Assembly: GCA_964562425.1 (NCBI GenBank)
Contig: CAZLTJ010000005.1
Coordinates: forward strand, 1 to 48,958
Reading direction: 5' to 3'
Length of the DNA stretch: 48,958 bases
Source of the DNA: JAUWMV01 sp964562425
Lineage (GTDB): Bacteria; UBP14; UBA6098; B30-G16
Part shown: positions 1-9,060 of the stretch, one piece after another
Layout: every line of letters begins with the position of its first letter
Numbering within the stretch: position 1 is the first letter of the stretch
Notes under the pieces: generated by a model
Told to the model about the DNA's origin: nothing
The model's database searches: none
The model's input: the letters and a program-made list of their open reading frames with translations, nothing else
Translations under genes and position numbers: made by a program

Positions 1-184
1 GACCTGAACCTATCCCCACTGAACGTATGGGTCTGGGTCGAGCATTATTTTTTGTTATAACAATTGTTCCAGCAGCGACACCTTCCATTATTTTATCTAT
101 GGGAACTCTTTCGTATTTTGCGACTTCGATAAATTCTGGAAGTTCGATTCCTGCGTATGCTTTTTCCATTATTGTTTTATCCAT
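1..184 (-). CDS. thiC: Phosphomethylpyrimidine synthase ThiC, N-terminal part (cut by window edge)
   Basis: ThiC is the radical-SAM enzyme that converts aminoimidazole ribotide to the hydroxymethylpyrimidine phosphate of thiamine. Only the first 61 codons are present. They read MDKTIMEKAYAGIELPEFI, then a segment with the ThiC-typical pattern EGVAAGTIVI and the start of the conserved 'VGIGxG' motif at the edge. The catalytic core and the Cys-rich C-terminus lie outside the window. The ATG at 182-184 has a good AGGAG ribosome site 7 bases upstream. The short N-terminus lacks the extra ThiC-associated domain. I saw no TPP riboswitch in the 129 bases upstream, which is unusual but not unknown for thiC. 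The identification rests on the N-terminus only. Confidence 0.82.
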   Translation of the reverse strand, partial: MDKTIMEKAYAGIELPEFIEVAKYERVPIDKIMEGVAAGTIVITKNNARPRPIRSVGIGSG

Positions 185-282
185 CGATTACTCCTGAAAA
201 ATGTTCTCTAGGTAACTTAATATAAGGTTTTGCTATTTCAAGGGGAATTTGATGATTATTAATTTGTTTATTAACTTGTTTG

Positions 283-308
283 AAAAATACGAACTTTAAA
301 GTATTTTT
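283..308. repeat. AT-rich inverted repeat before the Y1 transposase ORF
   Basis: The arms AAAAATAC (283-290) and GTATTTTT (301-308) are perfect 8-base complements around a 10-base spacer, and they end 5 bases before the ATG of the Y1 transposase. Y1 transposases act on palindromic ends, so this could be an end hairpin. It could equally be a chance AT-rich palindrome or a hairpin that limits translation of the transposase. Confidence 0.4.
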
Positions 309-313
309 AAAAA

Positions 314-727
314 ATGCCTGTAGGATTTTCGGAAATATATTGTCATATAGTTTGGCGGGTAGCTGAGGATTCCTCTGAGATGAATTCAGCTATGCAAAAA
401 GTTTTACAAGGCTATTTTACAAGTCGCGGTGATGAGTTTGGCTATAAACCGGTAGCAATCTCGGTTTTAAATGATCACATTCATCTTTTTGCACAATTAA
501 TGCCCGGTGTTGCACCAGGAGCTCTTGCGGAACTTGTTAAACACCAATCGACTATATTTATGATTGATGAGATGGCACTAAAAACACCACCTATTTGGGA
601 TAATGGTTATGGTGTTGTATCAGTTAGCAAATCTCATACGGACATAGTCTCGGAATACGTTAGAACACAAGAATTTAAGCACAAGTCTGGCAAGACAAAC
701 TCAACACTTGAACGAGTGCGCAGTTAG
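314..727 (+). CDS. IS200-like/REP-associated Y1 transposase domain protein
   Basis: A 137-residue single-domain HUH (Y1) transposase of the IS200/REP-associated (RAYT) family. The visible signatures are the early beta strand YCHIVWR, the HUH metal motif in NDHIHLFAQL (residues about 53-62), the aromatic stretch IWDNGYGVVSVSKS, and a helix EYVRTQEFKHKSG carrying the candidate catalytic tyrosine. The size and all motifs are intact, so it may be active on single-stranded DNA. There is no TnpB partner, no second copy in the window, and no clear REP array. An 8-base inverted repeat lies just upstream. It is divergent from thiC and convergent with the lipoprotein gene that follows. It could be a domesticated housekeeping RAYT or a solo insertion. 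Confidence 0.85.
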   Translation: MPVGFSEIYCHIVWRVAEDSSEMNSAMQKVLQGYFTSRGDEFGYKPVAISVLNDHIHLFAQLMPGVAPGALAELVKHQSTIFMIDEMALKTPPIWDNGYGVVSVSKSHTDIVSEYVRTQEFKHKSGKTNSTLERVRS

Positions 728-775
728 AAGCGATTTTCATCGAAATTCCTTTGTTGTTAACTTAAAAAATCAAGT

Positions 776-1798
776 TTACGGAGTGTATTCTGCTTTATCA
801 GATAGACCGTTTGTAAAATGTACGTTAAAGGAATAAGTGATACTCTCATTTAAATTTCGCTTTTCCAAAAATTCCATTGCACCAAATGGAACTGTTCCGT
901 ATTCAATAGGGCTATTGAAATTTCCGATAATCCACCACATAGAATCCATTGTCGCAGTTTCGAAGACAATCATATAATCCGCAGTAGTTGTATCTGGTAT
1001 CCATGAAATCGTGGGAGTAATTCCTGTGCCTGTAACTGTTACTTTATAGATTGTTGTTGTATCATCATTACCAAGGAAGCAATGAAGTAAATCACTCACT
1101 CGAATATCGACAAACATATCAAGATAATCTTCTGATAAACCTGTAGTTTCATGGGCTACAACAAAGATTATTAAGTGAGAGTTAGCATGACCTGCAGTAA
1201 AAGTATCTGCTACCAAATATGTTTTGGTCGTTCCGGGAAGATCTGTTTGAAAATCAATTTGTGGAATCTCTGGTTTGACAATCATGATTGTGGTTACACT
1301 GGGAGCGTCACCGGAATACATCCAACGTATTTCGAAAGATTCACCTGCTATAAGGGTTTCTTCATCTTCTGGACGAGTTATTATAACTTCTTCTGTAGGT
1401 GGAGTGGGGAACGTTGAAAAGAATGAATCTTTTCCAGCTACCATCTTGAAATCAATGGGATCGGTAGGATTAAATTCTAATTCACCAAGCTCAAATCGAG
1501 CTGAATCTATGGATGTATAAATTAAATCCTTCATAGAATCGCTGTCGATTATTATTAAAACCGACTCCGCTGGTATTGCATCCGGATTAAGTCGAATGAC
1601 ATCTATCCATGATGTCGTATCGATTGCTTCGTCAAGCGTCGGTATTAAAGAACTCGAGTTCTCGGTAAGTTGCATTTTCAATCTGTACGATTTATCGGGT
1701 TTGTGGTTATTGCCATTGTTATCAGCGCATCCGTAAAATAGAAGAATACCTAAGGTTAATATGGAAATCACAACAATTAAAGTTACCCGATTGTTCAT
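776..1798 (-). CDS. Hypothetical lipoprotein with Ig-like segment
   Basis: A 340-residue exported lipoprotein of unknown function. The N-terminus is a type II signal peptide, with a hydrophobic stretch through about residue 22 and a lipobox-like LFYGC giving the lipidated cysteine near residue 24. An Asn/Gly linker follows. Around residues 135-175 the run TRPEDEETLIAGESFEIRWM resembles the first strands of an Ig-like or fibronectin-like domain. The rest is Thr/Asp-rich beta-type sequence. An AGAGG site precedes the ATG. It is the last of four exported-protein genes read on the minus strand (4430 to 776) with gaps of about 35-105 bases, which suggests a shared transcript. I do not recognise a named family. 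Confidence 0.75.
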   Translation of the reverse strand: MNNRVTLIVVISILTLGILLFYGCADNNGNNHKPDKSYRLKMQLTENSSSLIPTLDEAIDTTSWIDVIRLNPDAIPAESVLIIIDSDSMKDLIYTSIDSARFELGELEFNPTDPIDFKMVAGKDSFFSTFPTPPTEEVIITRPEDEETLIAGESFEIRWMYSGDAPSVTTIMIVKPEIPQIDFQTDLPGTTKTYLVADTFTAGHANSHLIIFVVAHETTGLSEDYLDMFVDIRVSDLLHCFLGNDDTTTIYKVTVTGTGITPTISWIPDTTTADYMIVFETATMDSMWWIIGNFNSPIEYGTVPFGAMEFLEKRNLNESITYSFNVHFTNGLSDKAEYTP

Positions 1799-1901
1799 AT
1801 CTAACCTCTGAGTTTATTTTTAAAAACTGTTTATTAAATTAAAGAAATATGATCTTTTTCGCTTATACAAAGCTTTTGAAGCGCAAAACGTGAAAAGTAA
1901 C

Positions 1902-2588
1902 TTATTTATTCATCACTGGTGAAAAGGTGCCTTCAGCAATTTGGATACCGTCCGCAATGACTGCATAGAAGAAAGTTGTCTCTGTGTTTTCACTGAAATC
2001 CCATTGAATGCGATGTATTCCATTTTCTAAATATCCCAATTCAAGAATATCTGCCACTTTTCCGTTTTGTGTGGCAATTATTACTTTAACCTGCGCTGGA
2101 ATGTCAAGTTTGAATCTTATGCCTTCAGGTTCCAGTTCCTTTGATTCAGTTTTGTAGTATTTTATTTCGATGAGTGTATCATTCTCATCAGTTATGTATA
2201 AGCCATTAAGTTCTTCCATGTTTTCGTTTTGAATCGTAAACAAACCTCGAGGTAACGAATCTGAAGCCCAGGTTATCTTCACTCCGCTTGTACCTCTATG
2301 AATTATAAGAGACCATTTTGCTGAGTCCATTTCAGCTCTAATATCCCGCCAAAGTGATTTGAGGTATGAATATTTGCGGTCTTCAAGAGGGAAATATGGA
2401 AATATTCCAGTAGGCAAAATTGGTGGTGCTGCATAATCAACTTTTGGATTGAAGCCATCAGTTGCATTAGGTTGCATGCCGATCCCAAGCTCGAATGTGG
2501 TTTCTTTAGTGATTTCAATATTCAAGCTCCATTCCCTCGCTAATGTCAAACTCATAAGTAGTAATATCAATAGAAAACATCGTTTCAT
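1902..2588 (-). CDS. Hypothetical secreted beta-rich protein
   Basis: A 228-residue protein with a clear Sec signal peptide (MKRCFLLILLLMSLTLA, cleaved near residue 17) and no lipobox. The mature part contains the pattern GMQPNATDGFNP, which I recognise from secreted proteins of FCB-group candidate phyla, and ends in a beta-sandwich-like segment (HRIQWDF...TTFFYAVIADG) similar in style to the FlgD-like tail but without the PNPFN motif. The strong ribosome site TAGGAGG lies directly upstream of the ATG. It sits between the ChaN-like paralogs and the lipoprotein, so it is probably co-transcribed with them. The function is unknown. Confidence 0.75.
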   Translation of the reverse strand: MKRCFLLILLLMSLTLAREWSLNIEITKETTFELGIGMQPNATDGFNPKVDYAAPPILPTGIFPYFPLEDRKYSYLKSLWRDIRAEMDSAKWSLIIHRGTSGVKITWASDSLPRGLFTIQNENMEELNGLYITDENDTLIEIKYYKTESKELEPEGIRFKLDIPAQVKVIIATQNGKVADILELGYLENGIHRIQWDFSENTETTFFYAVIADGIQIAEGTFSPVMNK

Positions 2589-2624
2589 CCAAACCTCCTA
2601 TTTGGACTTCCTAAATTAATTTTC

Positions 2625-3485
2625 TTATTGGAAAGTTAGAATAAGAAAATCCGATTTATCAAGCAACTGATTATAATCAATTTTAGCCATTTTTGGCACT
2701 GGAAAATTTTTTATCGTTACAATTCGCAATATGGGGGATCGGATATTAAGCTTCTGAACGATCCCAAGTCTGTAATCAGAATGAAAAGAATTATTTATCA
2801 TAAAAACTTTATATCCTGGATTCTGATGCAAGAAATTGGAAATCGATTCTGCCATTTTCTCATCTGCAAGACAATGTGAATGGTATAGATTATTAATGTT
2901 CTCATTCTGTTTTTCTAATTGTGTCTTTTGCTCTTTGAGTCTTTCTTTGAATAGTTCTTTATATCGATCATTGAAAAAAAATGTTTGTTGGGGGAGAATT
3001 TTTTGTTCCTGTTCAGACAATGACCCTAACTCCTCTAATCCAAATTGCGAGACTATTCTGCAAAATCTCTTAGGTATATTAGCGGCTATGACAGGTAATC
3101 CTTTGTTTTTGGCTAGTTGGATTAGTGGTAAGAAAACCTGAAGGATATTTATATCAATTTTAGAAGAGACATGTAATTCCTGTCCACTAATTTTTCCATC
3201 TAAAAAATCATTAACAATCTCTTGATTGTCTGTTTCAAGTATTTCAAGGCACAAGGCAATATCCTTGTTTTTCTCTGTTAGAGCATCGAAAATTTCATAA
3301 TCGAGAACATTGCTTATTAAATCAAAATTTTCAACACCGAGAAAGATAACATCGTATTGAGATATAATACTAATTAGTGAGTCGATATCTGGGATTTTAT
3401 CTCCAGAACTTTCGAAAATATCGTACTGTCCATAAGAACAACTAATAAATAATATGAGTGAAAATATCTTTTTAAAATAATTCAT
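2625..3485 (-). CDS. ChaN-like (Tiki/ChaN superfamily) exported protein, motif-degenerate paralog
   Basis: A 286-residue exported protein (signal peptide to about residue 19, ...ISCSYGQ) of the ChaN/DUF399 fold, implicated in haem binding or in metal-dependent hydrolysis in related families. It aligns along its whole length with the next gene upstream: LEILETDNQ versus LEMLEADGQ, PVIAANIPKR versus PVIAGNIPRR, DEKMAESI in both, and NNSFHSDYRLG versus NGSFHSDYHLG. The family's first metal-site motif, GEIH, is replaced here: the intact copy has FFGEIHNDIIAHGLE and this one FLGVENFDLISNVLD. The DYR segment after the central helix is also lost. The ribosome site is weak compared with that of its partner. 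It may be a structural partner, a divergent binder or an early decay product. The reading frame is fully open. Confidence 0.82.
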   Translation of the reverse strand: MNYFKKIFSLILFISCSYGQYDIFESSGDKIPDIDSLISIISQYDVIFLGVENFDLISNVLDYEIFDALTEKNKDIALCLEILETDNQEIVNDFLDGKISGQELHVSSKIDINILQVFLPLIQLAKNKGLPVIAANIPKRFCRIVSQFGLEELGSLSEQEQKILPQQTFFFNDRYKELFKERLKEQKTQLEKQNENINNLYHSHCLADEKMAESISNFLHQNPGYKVFMINNSFHSDYRLGIVQKLNIRSPILRIVTIKNFPVPKMAKIDYNQLLDKSDFLILTFQ

Positions 3486-3551
3486 TTGTAATGTCCATTA
3501 TTGAATTGAATTTATGACCGTTTTCTAAAAAAAGGTGCAATATTTAAATTT

Positions 3552-4430
3552 TTAATAGCTTTCTGAAGAATTTTTTTGAGTGAAGATAATAAAATCGGCT
3601 TTTTCTGAATATTCTTTAGGATTTATTCCAGAAATATTGTCCACAGGTAGAGCGGATATCGTAACGATTCTTAATTCAGACATTCGAAGTTTAAGCTTTT
3701 GCACGGTGCCGAGATGATAATCACTATGAAAGGAGCCATTTACTACGAACACATTAAAATCTGGACTTTTCTTCAGGAAATCTACGATTGACTCAGCCAT
3801 CTTTTCATCCTTAACACATTGAGCATGATATAAGTTATCCATAGATATATCAGACATTCTTTTCATCATGGGATTATCCTTCATTGTCATCTCAAAAAGC
3901 TCTCTATATCGATCATTTTTGAAAAACGTTTCTCTTGGGAGATACTGTTTTTCTGTTTTGGAAAGTTCATCCCATGCTGAAATTCCATTTGAACTGACAA
4001 GTTTTGCTAATCGACGCGGAATATTACCAGCTATTACAGGTATTTTCTTTAACTTTGCAAACTCGACCATAACTCGGTAATCGGTGTCATAGTTGCCCCA
4101 GAGTGAAATAGATTGCCTAAATTCATCCTCGGATATTTTACCTTCTAAGTAAGAATTCAGAGACCTTTGACCATCTGCTTCAAGCATTTCCAGTGAAAGT
4201 GCGGTTTTTTCCCATCTGCCTGAAAGTCGACTTAATATTTCAGATTCTAAGCCATGTGCAATTATATCGTTATGAATTTCGCCAAAGAATACAACATCAT
4301 ACTTTGTTAATCGATCGACTAAGGCTTCAAGTGTTTCGATTTTTTCACCGGAGTTAGAGAAGATTTCATATTGCCCTAATGCTACTCCAAGCATTACTAA
4401 AAACAAACCGATACAAACAATATTTTTCAT
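3552..4430 (-). CDS. ChaN family haem/metal-binding exported protein
   Basis: A 292-residue ChaN-like (DUF399, Tiki/EreA-like superfamily) protein with a Sec signal peptide (cleaved near residue 19, ...GVALGQ). The conserved family motifs are all present: FFGEIHND (residues about 49-56) followed by H and E, LSLEMLEADGQ, WGNYDTDYR, PVIAGNIPRRLA, HAQCVKDEKMAESI, and NGSFHSDYHLGTVQ. In the family the GEIH and later His residues line a metal/haem site. The strong GGAGGAAG ribosome site supports this ATG. It is the first gene of the minus-strand exported set and is divergent from thrS across a 97-base spacer. Its true substrate is not known. Haem uptake and proteolytic or esterase-like activity are both possible from family knowledge. 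Confidence 0.87.
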   Translation of the reverse strand: MKNIVCIGLFLVMLGVALGQYEIFSNSGEKIETLEALVDRLTKYDVVFFGEIHNDIIAHGLESEILSRLSGRWEKTALSLEMLEADGQRSLNSYLEGKISEDEFRQSISLWGNYDTDYRVMVEFAKLKKIPVIAGNIPRRLAKLVSSNGISAWDELSKTEKQYLPRETFFKNDRYRELFEMTMKDNPMMKRMSDISMDNLYHAQCVKDEKMAESIVDFLKKSPDFNVFVVNGSFHSDYHLGTVQKLKLRMSELRIVTISALPVDNISGINPKEYSEKADFIIFTQKNSSESY

Positions 4431-4464
4431 TATTATCTTCCTCCGTATAGTACATTAGAATATA

Positions 4465-4493
4465 TTGACATGCATATTACATTAAATTAAATT
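4465..4493 (+). promoter_or_regulatory. Candidate sigma-70 promoter for thrS
   Basis: A perfect -35 box TTGACA (4465-4470) is followed after 17 bases by a weaker -10 (TAAATT, 4488-4493), 34 bases before the thrS ATG. No T-box leader or terminator-antiterminator structure fits in this short leader. Confidence 0.5.
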
Positions 4494-4527
4494 TGCATCT
4501 GTTTAAAGATATCAAAGGATAGAAAAA

Positions 4528-6447
4528 ATGAAAGTGAAACTTCCAGACGATAGCATTATTCAAATCACTGATGGGTCAACTCCATTGGGTGTTGCCAAAA
4601 GCATCTCATCTGGTCTCGCACGTGATGCAATTGTAGCTATCGTTAACGGGCAACCTTGGGATCTAACTCGTTCTATGCCCGAATCGGAAAATCCTGTTGA
4701 ATTGAAAATCTTGAAATTTGATGACACTTTATCTCGAGAAACATTTTGGCATTCAAGTGCCCATATTATGGCTCATGCCGTCAAAGATATTTTTCCCAAG
4801 GTTAAAATAGCCATTGGTCCCGCGATCGATTCCGGGTTCTATTACGATTTCGATACTTTACAATCCTTTACACCCGATGACCTTAGTAAAATTGAAATTC
4901 GCATGAAAGAATTAGTCAAACAAGATATTCCTTTTGAACGTAAAGAGATTTCAAGAGAGGATGCATATGCACTCTTCAAAAGTATGAACGAAAATTATAA
5001 ACTTGAATTACTTGATGAAATACCTCGAGAGGAAACTATAACAATATATACAATTGGGAATTTCGTTGATCTTTGTTTAGGACCTCATTTGCCTTCTACA
5101 GGATACGTGAAATATTTCAAACTACTTTCTATTGCAGGTGCATATTGGCAGGGTGACGAAAGGAATCCTATGCTCCAAAGGATTTACGGTGTTTCATTCC
5201 CTAAGAAGTCAAAGCTTGAAGAACATATGAAGCTTCTGCACGAGGCAGAAAAACGAGATCACAGAAAACTGGGAAAGGAGTTAGACTTATTCCATTTTGA
5301 TAAGGATGTTGGTCCGGGTCTGGTTTTGTGGACTCCTCGAGGCGCAGCAATTAGAGAAATTATTGAAAACACATGGAAAATCGAGCACAGAAAGCACGGT
5401 TACGAAATAATAATGACACCTCATATCGGAAAGTCTAACTTATGGAAAACAAGTGGTCATCTGGACTTTTATATCGAGGATATGTATTCCCCAATGGATG
5501 TGGATGGTCAGTTATACTTTCTGAAACCTATGAATTGTCCGTTTCATATCAGTCTATACAAGCGAAAGAGGTATTCATATAGGGATCTTCCGCTCCGATG
5601 GACTGAATTAGGAACTGTGTATCGCTATGAGAGAAGTGGAGTTCTTCATGGATTGACCAGAGTACGTGGGTTTACTGTGGATGATGCTCATATTATTTGT
5701 CGTCCTGATCAAATTCTTGACGAAATCGTTGGTGTAATAAACTTCTCATTTAGCATTTTATGCTTATTTGGATTTGAAAACTTCCAAATATTTCTTTCGA
5801 CAAAGCCTGATAAATATGTCGGTTCAAACGAAAATTGGGAAATGGCGGAAAAATCATTAATGAGCGCCATAAATTCAACTGAATTCCCATATAGCATCGA
5901 CGAAGGAGCGGGTGTGTTCTATGGACCAAAAATTGATATATTCTTGACTGATGCTTTACAACGGAGTTGGCAATGTACAACCATACAATTCGACTTTAAT
6001 CTACCCGAACGATTTGATATGACATATATAGCTAAGGATGGTCTTCCAAAAAGACCTTATGTTATTCATAGAGCGCTTTTTGGGTCTATTGAACGTTTTT
6101 TTGCAATTTTGCTCGAACATTATGCGGGTAATTTTCCTGTTTGGTTGGCTCCAGTGCAAGTGGCAATACTCCCTGTTAGTGAAAAACACGTGGATTACGC
6201 ACAAAAAGTATATAAAGAATTATTCGATGAAGGATTCAGGATTATTTTGGACGACTCGGACGAAAGAATTGGATACAAGATTAGAATTGCTGAGACAAAA
6301 AAAATTCCATATATGATGATTTTAGGTGAAAAAGAAGAGGAGAAAAAAATTGTATCTATAAGACGTCATTTAGACGGTGATTTAGGACAAATGAGCTTAG
6401 TAAATTTCAAAAGTAAATTGTGCAAGGAAATAAATTCCAAGAAATAA
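4528..6447 (+). CDS. thrS: Threonyl-tRNA synthetase
   Basis: Charges tRNA-Thr with threonine. At 639 residues it is the standard full-length bacterial form. Domain order: TGS (about 1-62), the editing domain with HSSAHIMAHA and CLGPHLPSTG (the zinc-like His/Cys set for Ser-tRNA hydrolysis), then the class II core with MNCPFH (zinc cysteine), the motif 2 region RYERSGVLHGLTRVRGFTVD, DDAHIIC (zinc His), motif 3 IHRALFGSIERF, and the C-terminal anticodon-binding domain beginning near PVWLAPVQ. All key residues are present. It is the first gene of a plus-strand pair with clpC, 96 bases downstream. The usual infC-rpmI-rplT neighbours are absent. Confidence 0.98.
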   Translation: MKVKLPDDSIIQITDGSTPLGVAKSISSGLARDAIVAIVNGQPWDLTRSMPESENPVELKILKFDDTLSRETFWHSSAHIMAHAVKDIFPKVKIAIGPAIDSGFYYDFDTLQSFTPDDLSKIEIRMKELVKQDIPFERKEISREDAYALFKSMNENYKLELLDEIPREETITIYTIGNFVDLCLGPHLPSTGYVKYFKLLSIAGAYWQGDERNPMLQRIYGVSFPKKSKLEEHMKLLHEAEKRDHRKLGKELDLFHFDKDVGPGLVLWTPRGAAIREIIENTWKIEHRKHGYEIIMTPHIGKSNLWKTSGHLDFYIEDMYSPMDVDGQLYFLKPMNCPFHISLYKRKRYSYRDLPLRWTELGTVYRYERSGVLHGLTRVRGFTVDDAHIICRPDQILDEIVGVINFSFSILCLFGFENFQIFLSTKPDKYVGSNENWEMAEKSLMSAINSTEFPYSIDEGAGVFYGPKIDIFLTDALQRSWQCTTIQFDFNLPERFDMTYIAKDGLPKRPYVIHRALFGSIERFFAILLEHYAGNFPVWLAPVQVAILPVSEKHVDYAQKVYKELFDEGFRIILDDSDERIGYKIRIAETKKIPYMMILGEKEEEKKIVSIRRHLDGDLGQMSLVNFKSKLCKEINSKK

Positions 6448-6543
6448 ACGGATTTTGTAAAAGTTTTACTTGAATTAAAAAACTCATTGCCTATTTTTTA
6501 ATTGAAGGTAAGTATGGAAGTTTGAAGGACAGTTTAGAAAATT

Positions 6544-9024
6544 ATGATTTATTCAGAAAACTATAGAAAAGTCTTAGAATTGGCAAGGGAAGAAGCTGCA
6601 AGATTGGGACATAGTTATATTGTTCCTGATCATATTATGCTCGCTATCCTGAGCCATGGTAATAATATCGCTATTGATATAATGATTCAGAGAGATATTA
6701 ATCCAGAAGATATTCGAAGAATTTTAGAGGACTCTGTAGAAATGGGTGGTGAGAACTTCTTTGTCGGTAATATAGTTATGACTTCCCGTGCGCAAAAAAT
6801 TCTCGATCTTGGTGCAGCTGAGGCTAGAAATACAGGTTCTCCGCGTGTTGGCTCTGAACATTTACTATTAGCTCTTTTGAAAGATCCAAATACTCCTATT
6901 GCTCAAGTATTTAAAAGATTTAATCTTGCATATAGGGATGCATATAAGGCTCTTCTTTCTTTGCGGACTACACAGCAACAAAAAAGAAGAGGAGGACAAA
7001 ACAAAACTCAAGCACTGGACAGTTTTTCTAGGGATATTACTACACAAGCACAGGAAAATAAGCTTGACCCAGTTATTGGAAGGTTTCATGAGATTGAAAG
7101 AGTGGCTCAGGTGCTTTGCAGAAGAAAGAAAAATAATCCAGTATTAATTGGTGAACCGGGCGTTGGGAAAACAGCAATTGTTGAGGGTTTAGCTCAGAAA
7201 ATAGTTAACAAAGAGGTTCCTTATCTTTTGCAAAATAAGCGTGTTGTATCTCTCGACCTTGCTGCTATGGTCGCTGGTACCAAGTATCGTGGCCAATTTG
7301 AGGAGAGAATAAAGTCTGTCATCGATGAAATAATTAACGATGGTAACATTGTTTTGTTTATCGATGAACTTCACACAATTGTTGGTGCCGGTGGCGCAGA
7401 GGGTGCACTGGATGCATCTAATATTTTAAAACCAATGTTAGCCTCCGGTGAACTGCAAGTTATTGGCGCAACAACCGCCGAAGAATACAGAAAACACATC
7501 GAAAAAGATGGAGCTCTTGAAAGAAGGTTCCAGACTATATACATTAATCCTCCCACATATAATGAAACAATAAGCATTCTCCAGGGATTAAGGTCGTATT
7601 ATGAAGACCATCATAAGGTTAGGATATCCGACGATGCAATTGAATCTGCTGTTAGGCTTTCCGATAGGTTTATTCAGGATCGACAACAACCCGATAAAGC
7701 AATTGATCTCATCGATGAAGCTGGTGCTATGCTTAATTTATCAACTTACGTTAAGCCCAGATATCTTATGACCTTGGAAGCTAAAATTTCGCTGAAGGAA
7801 AAGCAAAAGCAAATAACCATTGCAGAGCAAGATTTTGAAAGAGCTGCATCAATAAGGGATGAGATTAGGTTTTTGCATAAGAAATTGTCAGAAGAACAAA
7901 GGGAGTGGCAGAAATCTCGGGACAAGCATCGACCAATTTTGACTGCTGAACACATTGCAAGAGTTTGCAGTCGTATGACAGGAGTACCGGTTCATGAATT
8001 GAATCAGGAGGATCAAACTCGGTTGCTAAATCTTGAGGAGCAACTGTCTAAGAAAGTTTTAGGCCAGGAAAAGGCTATTGAGGCGTTAGCTAATTCAATT
8101 AGAAGATCTCGAGCTGGTTTGGGAGACCCAAATAGGCCTGTGGGGAGTTTTCTATTCCTTGGACCTACTGGTGTCGGTAAAACCGAACTAGCTAAAGTTC
8201 TATCTAAATTTCTTTTCGGAACAATAGATTCTCTCGTTAGAATTGACATGTCGGAATACATGGAAAAGTTTTCTGTATCGAGGCTAATAGGAGCACCCCC
8301 AGGTTATATTGGTTACGAAGAAGGCGGTAGTTTAGCGGAATTAGTGAGAAGAAAACCATATTCTGTTGTCCTATTTGATGAGATAGAAAAGGCTCATCCA
8401 GAAGTTTTCAATTTGCTGCTTCAAATTCTGGATGAAGGTTTTTTGACAGATAGTTTTGGTAGGAAAATTAATTTCAGGAATACAATAATTATTATGACAT
8501 CGAATATAGGCACCGAACAAATTGTAGCGTCCAGACTTGGCTTCGACGGTGGTGATTCCATGATGGAGTATAAAGATATTAAGAATATGCTTCTGCGAGA
8601 TTTGAATAAGTCTCTTAGACCGGAACTTCTAAACCGAATTGATCAGATAATTGTGTTTAGAGCACTTTCAATGGAGAGTATTGAGAAAATTGTGGATCTT
8701 CAAGTGTTAGAAATTAATGAACGCATTGAACACAAAGGACTTGAAATAGAGCTAACAAAAGAAGCCCGATCTTGGATTGCTCAAAAGGGCTATGAACCGA
8801 AAATGGGAGCTAGACCTTTAAAAAAGGCGATTCAGAATTACATTGAAAATCCTTTATCCGAGAAGCTTTTAAACGGTGACTTGCCCTGGAACCATATTAT
8901 CAAAATTGATGTTAATGAATCTAACGATTCTTTGGAGTTTTCAATCGTAAAAGAAATCGTAAAAGCTGAAAATAAATCGAGGGGAGATGATTTCGAAATA
9001 ATAGAAACTGAGCATGCTTCGTAA
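6544..9024 (+). CDS. clpC: AAA+ chaperone-protease ATPase ClpC
   Basis: Unfolds substrates and feeds them to ClpP. At 826 residues it has the ClpC layout: a double Clp-N repeat (about 1-140), AAA1 with Walker A GEPGVGKT and Walker B VLFIDELHT, a middle region with a UVR-like motif (QDFERAASIRDEIRFLHKKL) that distinguishes ClpC from ClpA, and AAA2 with GPTGVGKTE and VVLFDEIEKAH. The C-terminal D2-small domain contains ARPLKKAIQNYIENPL. An LGF loop (SRLGFDGG), the docking tripeptide for ClpP, is present, so it should act with ClpP rather than as a stand-alone ClpB-type disaggregase. No mcsA/mcsB/ctsR neighbours are seen. The ATG follows a weakly spaced AAGGA. Confidence 0.95.
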   Translation: MIYSENYRKVLELAREEAARLGHSYIVPDHIMLAILSHGNNIAIDIMIQRDINPEDIRRILEDSVEMGGENFFVGNIVMTSRAQKILDLGAAEARNTGSPRVGSEHLLLALLKDPNTPIAQVFKRFNLAYRDAYKALLSLRTTQQQKRRGGQNKTQALDSFSRDITTQAQENKLDPVIGRFHEIERVAQVLCRRKKNNPVLIGEPGVGKTAIVEGLAQKIVNKEVPYLLQNKRVVSLDLAAMVAGTKYRGQFEERIKSVIDEIINDGNIVLFIDELHTIVGAGGAEGALDASNILKPMLASGELQVIGATTAEEYRKHIEKDGALERRFQTIYINPPTYNETISILQGLRSYYEDHHKVRISDDAIESAVRLSDRFIQDRQQPDKAIDLIDEAGAMLNLSTYVKPRYLMTLEAKISLKEKQKQITIAEQDFERAASIRDEIRFLHKKLSEEQREWQKSRDKHRPILTAEHIARVCSRMTGVPVHELNQEDQTRLLNLEEQLSKKVLGQEKAIEALANSIRRSRAGLGDPNRPVGSFLFLGPTGVGKTELAKVLSKFLFGTIDSLVRIDMSEYMEKFSVSRLIGAPPGYIGYEEGGSLAELVRRKPYSVVLFDEIEKAHPEVFNLLLQILDEGFLTDSFGRKINFRNTIIIMTSNIGTEQIVASRLGFDGGDSMMEYKDIKNMLLRDLNKSLRPELLNRIDQIIVFRALSMESIEKIVDLQVLEINERIEHKGLEIELTKEARSWIAQKGYEPKMGARPLKKAIQNYIENPLSEKLLNGDLPWNHIIKIDVNESNDSLEFSIVKEIVKAENKSRGDDFEIIETEHAS

Positions 9025-9032
9025 AATAATTC

Positions 9033-9060
9033 TTGACTAAGTAGTGAAGGATAGTATTTT
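9033..9060 (+). promoter_or_regulatory. Candidate promoter for the secreted-protein cluster
   Basis: TTGACT (9033-9038) and TATTTT (9055-9060) are separated by 16 bases, just after the clpC stop and 47 bases before the next ATG. The -35 is good and the -10 only fair. Confidence 0.4.

Noticed and set aside
185..313. TPP riboswitch before thiC
   Set aside because: I looked for the conserved CTGAGA-type and ACCTGA elements on the minus strand and saw neither.
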